Assembly: GCF_901709675.1 (NCBI RefSeq)
Contig: NC_051088.1
Location: forward strand, 22,643,193 to 22,707,192
DNA: 64,000 bases
Reading direction: 5' to 3'
DNA from: Syngnathus acus
Taxonomy: Eukaryota > Chordata > Actinopteri > Syngnathiformes > Syngnathidae
Below, in pieces: positions 52,190-64,000 of the stretch. The translations under genes were made by a program, and so were the position numbers. The notes under the pieces are model-generated. The model saw only the letters and a list, made by a program, of their open reading frames with translations, did not search any database and was not told where the DNA came from. The first letter of the stretch is position 1. Each line of letters begins with the position of its first letter.

Positions 52190-55100
52190 AGGGCCAGCTC
52201 CATCCAGGTCCGGACGCATCGAGTTGACACGGAGAGGCGGTGCCGAGAAGTCCCTGACTCGGCGGCCTTTCCCCCCAAAACAAACATCTCTGTTGTTCTT
52301 TGACTTGATTATTTATTTGATTGATTGGTTTGTTTGGATCTTCTGTGAGAGTTTTTTATTATTATTATTATGTGTGTGATTTCAATGCGTTGCTTTCTCC
52401 ACACTGGATCCGTACATCGGGATGTACGACGGGAATATGTTTCGGAACTGCCACGTGTATTTTCCCTCCTTTGGCGTCTGATTTTGTCCAGGTCTACACT
52501 TGTGCTGCAGGTGGAGTAATAATATGTTACCTAATTGTACTTGATGTAAATGATATATTAGTATTGTGGGACTAGCAAGATGTTGTCGTCAAAAGCTCAA
52601 CATTGTTTGCAACAGAGTCAAAGGCATATTTGACTTTATTGAAATACATATATTTCCTTTTTTTTTCTCTTTTAGATTACATGCATTTATTTACCCCAAT
52701 AATGCACTTAATAATTATATTTCAGCAGGATTTATTTATTGTAAAGCAGATTTGAAGTGTTCAATACTGTATATCACTTCTTTGCGAGTGGAAGCAGTGA
52801 AAGAAGAAAATGAAAAGAATGCGATTGTTTCCCATGCTGCATGTGAAGACAGACAAATCGGGCTTGCGGGCGGCGCGACTGGCTGTCAACTGCTGTAAAT
52901 AAATACCGACGCTCGCTCCCAATGGCGTCTGTCTATTCATGTGTGAGTTTTTTAATTTTTTTATCACACATTCACACCGTCATATGCGGGAATCGAACTC
53001 ACAAGACAGTCAAGTGTTCCACCATCAGCGACCCCCTCATGTGTAAAGTGTAGCCGTCCTGACGCAAGTGTGACGTCACAACAAGGGGGTGGAGCCAGTG
53101 ACGACTCGCTTCTATCGCCGCCGACGGACATTGATTGAATGTTTTGCTTTTCAGCTGTGTTCTGGAAGCAACTGCTCTATATATTTATATGCCAGAAAAA
53201 CTGTTCCAAAACATTTAGGTGAATGTGGAGTTGCGGTTGTATTGCTTTTACTTGGCACAAGAGTAGCGCTGTGTGTCTCCAGGGATGTGACAGCAGTATG
53301 TGAGTCCGAGTTGCTCCACTTGGCTCCCGGGGCCACCAGCTCTGCGGCCCCCTGCAGGACAGCTACAATAGTCGCCCCAGGGTAGATGCCATAGCTGGGA
53401 TTCCCACCCGTAACCGGGACGCCTTCGCCCAGGGCACAGACACACCGGCAGCAGCTCCACAATCGATTCATCAATCTTTGAAGGGAGACATAACTGCAAA
53501 AGGCCACAGCAGTCACCCTCCCGCAGTTCGCCTTAATTGGGAGGGGCCACATCGGAGACTGCATGGCTGACACCAAACTCATCGAGGACGCTCGACAACA
53601 ACCAAGGAGGAGGAGGAGAGTTGATTTCTATTGTCTTGAAAAACAAACGGACAATGATTCGCTTCTCTTGCTCTCTCACTTTTTTTTTCATTTTCTGCAT
53701 CTCATTAAGTCGTGCTGCTTTGCAGACATTTTGGCTGCGATCATTTTCTCAGGTCAGAGCAGGGCAGGGGCTGGAGCAAGTGAAGGGCTTTCAACTTCAA
53801 CCTGAAGCTCTGTCGCCTCCTGCTGGACAACAGAGGCATGGACCATAACCTCACATAGGTTTTTATTTTGTAATTTTAAAGCGGCGTTATCATAAGCATT
53901 TTTTTAAATATAACAAACTAAAAACATAACAAGAGGTATCAATTATTAAAGTTAGAGCACAAAAGCTGACAAACGCCATCTGGACAAAACAGAACATTTG
54001 ACATCTCTCTTCAAGCACATGATTTTGTAGCCAATTAGTATTTTCATTTTTATACATTAATTTGGGGATTCAACTGTTTTCCATTCATTATGTTTTTTCT
54101 AATATGCTTTCATATTGTGTTTGAGTATGCTCCAAAGACAAGGTAGAACAACATTGAAGGATGACACCAATCACGAGCCAAGTTTTTCCTCCATTCATTG
54201 ACTGCCAATGTGATTGCAGATTATGTCAATGAATATTTGCAGTGCGTCTTTTGAGGGTGAATAATCATATTTCTCGTCCTCTACAATTCATTGCTCAACA
54301 TTCATCAAATTTGTGTTTGTGTAAAAAATATAAAAAATAATATAATAATATAAAAACATTTTTTTAAAAAGTCAACATTTTTTATATGCATATTTACTTC
54401 GGTCTCATTTCCATCTCAATACGCTCTCGTTTCGGTAATGTCTTAGTCTTGACTACAACATTGCTAAAAAAAATTTTTAAATCACTTAAAGATGGGCAGG
54501 CTCGATAACAACAACACTATTTTTGTGATGCCTCCAAATTAGAAGCCATGCATTTTTTTTCCCCCACTTTCCAGGAACTTTAAATGTAGCATCCATGAGT
54601 CACATTTTATCAGTAAAAGTTGCTCATGCTTGCCAGGCAGTGAGTTGTTTCGCTGTCTGAGGAATCTTGCCGACTTTGAGGCCTTTTGCACAAATTAAGC
54701 TTGTTATGGGGCTGAGTAGTGACTCGACCATTTGACAATGCTCACATTGTGGCCGGCTGCTCCATGTGCATCAAAGAGGTGATTAAGAAGCAGGCTGCAC
54801 GAGGGGGGGGGGGACAATACTGCTTTTTACACAACCAACAGAGTCGCCTCTGATGTTACTCGGACCGCCATGAGACGCATCTGTGCTTCCTTTTGAGGGA
54901 CGCGTAACGTTCAGAGCGCTTAACATGTGGCAATCCATTTGTTGTATAGCAGATCGGAAAAAGCAGTCTAAAAAAAAGCCACCGACCCTTTTTTTTTTTT
55001 TTTACAACAAAATACAAAGAGTACAACCAAAGTTATTATTAAGGCAAATTATTTTCTGTTGAATCATTCTACACATCCTACGTATTCAGTGACAACAACA

Positions 55101-55347
55101 AAAACAAAACGACGGACCGAGCTGGGATAGGTGGAAGAAGCCCGCCCGGCCGCATGTCCCTGGCCAATCACAGCAGCCGCTCAGGGAGGGAAGTTCTTGC
55201 TCAAAACAAAATGCCACTTGTTGCCTCTTTTCATCAACTCATCAGGCGCCTTCATCTGCTCTTTTTACACAAAAAGGACGACGAGACGGAGCTAAGGAAG
55301 GCCGGATGAAGTCAAGACTGGTGTGATATGGTCATACTTGAGAAAAT
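52190..55347. other. arf3 3' UTR and arf3-erbb3 gap
   Basis: The arf3 3' UTR runs to about 52920. A tRNA-like SINE head lies at 52962-53036. An unexplained 143-codon minus frame is at 53151-53582 and a CTCF-like motif at 53813-53826. The remainder to 55100 is AT-rich. A CCAAT box (GGCCAATCA) near 55162 may belong to the erbb3 promoter. Confidence 0.4.
52962..53036 (-). mobile_element. tRNA-derived SINE head fragment
   Basis: On the minus strand it reads GGGGGTCGCTGATGGTGG, then GAGTTCGATTCCCGC, a Pol III B-box (GTTCGATTCC). GACGGTGTGAATGTGTG follows. This order is typical of tRNA-derived teleost SINEs. The A-box part is damaged and the body is missing. Confidence 0.6.
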
Positions 55348-63118
<7,771 letters not shown>

Positions 63119-63123
63119 GTTAG

Positions 63124-63173
63124 ATACACAAACACACACACACGCACACACACCCACACACAAGAAAGAGGAT

Positions 63174-63204
<31 letters not shown>
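63124..63204. repeat. CA-rich run and poly-T
   Basis: An imperfect CA/CGCA tract (63124-63163) is followed by a T run of about 28 (63177-63204), directly left of the hAT element. Confidence 0.9.
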
Positions 63205-63205
<1 letters not shown>

Positions 63206-63215
63206 TTGTCTAAAC

Positions 63216-63867
63216 CAGTGGTTCCCAAACTTTTGCAGGCTGGCGCCCCCTTTGGCTCCCCAGTGAATTCCTAGCGCCCCCCCAACGCACATATGGAAAC
63301 AAACACCTCTTTCTTGATATTTGGTTTGCTGCAATTTGAAAAGAGAAAGGTTAAACACAAATGTGTATTTCACAAATAAAACCCAATTTAGTATTTAGTA
63401 AACCAATTTATTTTTTAGCAGTTTTAACTGTTTCAGCAACATAGAATCGTAAATAAACATTCCACCAGTAACCTTCATTGTCTCACACGTAATATTAATG
63501 GGATGGATGTGCTTGGTGCAGGGACATAAGCTTCTCAACATCAGGCTGGAACTCACTAAGAAGAAGTCGTAGATCCCCGCGGTCAGTAATTTTCAGTCGG
63601 TTTCTTTGCTTGGAAAGAAGCAAGGTGACTGCACTGAAGCCCCGTTCTACTAAATATGATGTTGGGAAGGCAATGAAGTACATCTTGACCTTGTTCCACA
63701 GCACTTGATAGCAGATTTTTTTTTGTAACCAAAAACTGGCTGGGCCAGAGCGGCGTGTTGTGTACAAATCGACTGCCGCCCCCCTACCGCCCCTTTCTTC
63801 CTCACCGCCCCCCCAGATCTTTCCACCGCCCCCAGGGGGGCGGTACCGCCCACTTTGGGAACCACTG
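63216..63867 (-). mobile_element. Internally deleted hAT-type DNA transposon
   Basis: The 652-bp element begins CAGTGGTTCCCAAACTTT and ends in the inverted AAAGTGGG...CCACTG form (CTTTGGGAACCACTG). It is flanked by an exact 8-bp duplication GTCTAAAC at 63208-63215 and 63868-63875, the size expected for hAT insertions. Inside, a minus-strand frame (63495-63767) encodes a C-terminal hAT dimerisation-like segment (YLVERGFSAVTLLLSKQRNR). The rest of the transposase is absent, so it is non-autonomous. It lies in the intron after the erbb3 exon ending at 63118. Confidence 0.9.
63495..63767 (-). pseudogene. hAT transposase C-terminal fragment
   Basis: A 90-codon frame with AFPTSYLVERGFSAV, followed by RGDLRLLLSEFQPDVEKLMS. 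This resembles the C-terminal dimerisation region of ZBED5/SCAND3-type hAT transposases. It lacks the zinc-finger and catalytic core, so it is a relic. Confidence 0.75.
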
Positions 63868-64000
63868 GTCTAAACTGTGACTCTACTGCCCCCTGCAGCA
63901 TTAACAGGGTAGTGCTCAGCTTTTTTCCCCTTTCTCCTCTAATAATAGTACGTGTGGACAATTTCAGTTGACTTTCAAAATATGTTCTTTTTTCGTAAAG

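Overview
The window is vertebrate nuclear DNA. It has short GT-AG introns, many CA and tetranucleotide repeats, and genes that read as close orthologues of human 12q13 genes. Intron sizes, gene density and repeats point to a teleost with a compact genome. The species is not determinable here; a percomorph, perhaps a syngnathid, is a guess.

Layout, left to right: kmt2d 5' half (minus, 1-6469, running off the left edge); dhh (minus, 10789-14185); an unassigned terminal exon (minus, 15601-15756); lmbr1l (minus, 18982-26686); dnajc22 (plus, 28506-29648); ikzf4 (plus, 32000-34055); wnt1 (minus, 40338-43185); wnt10b (plus, 45851-48441); arf3 (plus, 51418-52189); erbb3 (plus, 55348-63118, running off the right edge). 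Exon phases join without a break in all nine recognised genes. The complete models give 438 (dhh), 493 (lmbr1l), 335 (dnajc22), 493 (ikzf4), 370 (wnt1), 414 (wnt10b) and 181 (arf3) residues. kmt2d has 1,216 codons and erbb3 1,061 codons inside the window.

The genes do not form one pathway. They are a developmental-signalling neighbourhood: a Hedgehog ligand beside an LMBR1-family membrane protein, a divergent Wnt pair, an ERBB pseudokinase receptor, an Ikaros-family factor, an enhancer H3K4 methyltransferase, and housekeeping trafficking genes (arf3, dnajc22). The 34-40 kb interval between ikzf4 and wnt1 is gene-free and holds candidate wnt1 3' control elements.

Points most worth a second look: (1) a fourth N-terminal PHD finger in kmt2d, as in KMT2C but not recalled in human KMT2D; (2) two extra cysteines in the dhh signalling domain; (3) an erbb3 pseudokinase whose DFG motif reads DYA as well as the usual HRN; (4) a complete short hAT element with an exact 8-bp target duplication in an erbb3 intron; (5) a perfect 11-bp inverted repeat at the arf3 promoter; (6) CTCF-like motifs scattered between genes; (7) a protein-like terminal exon with no recognised gene.
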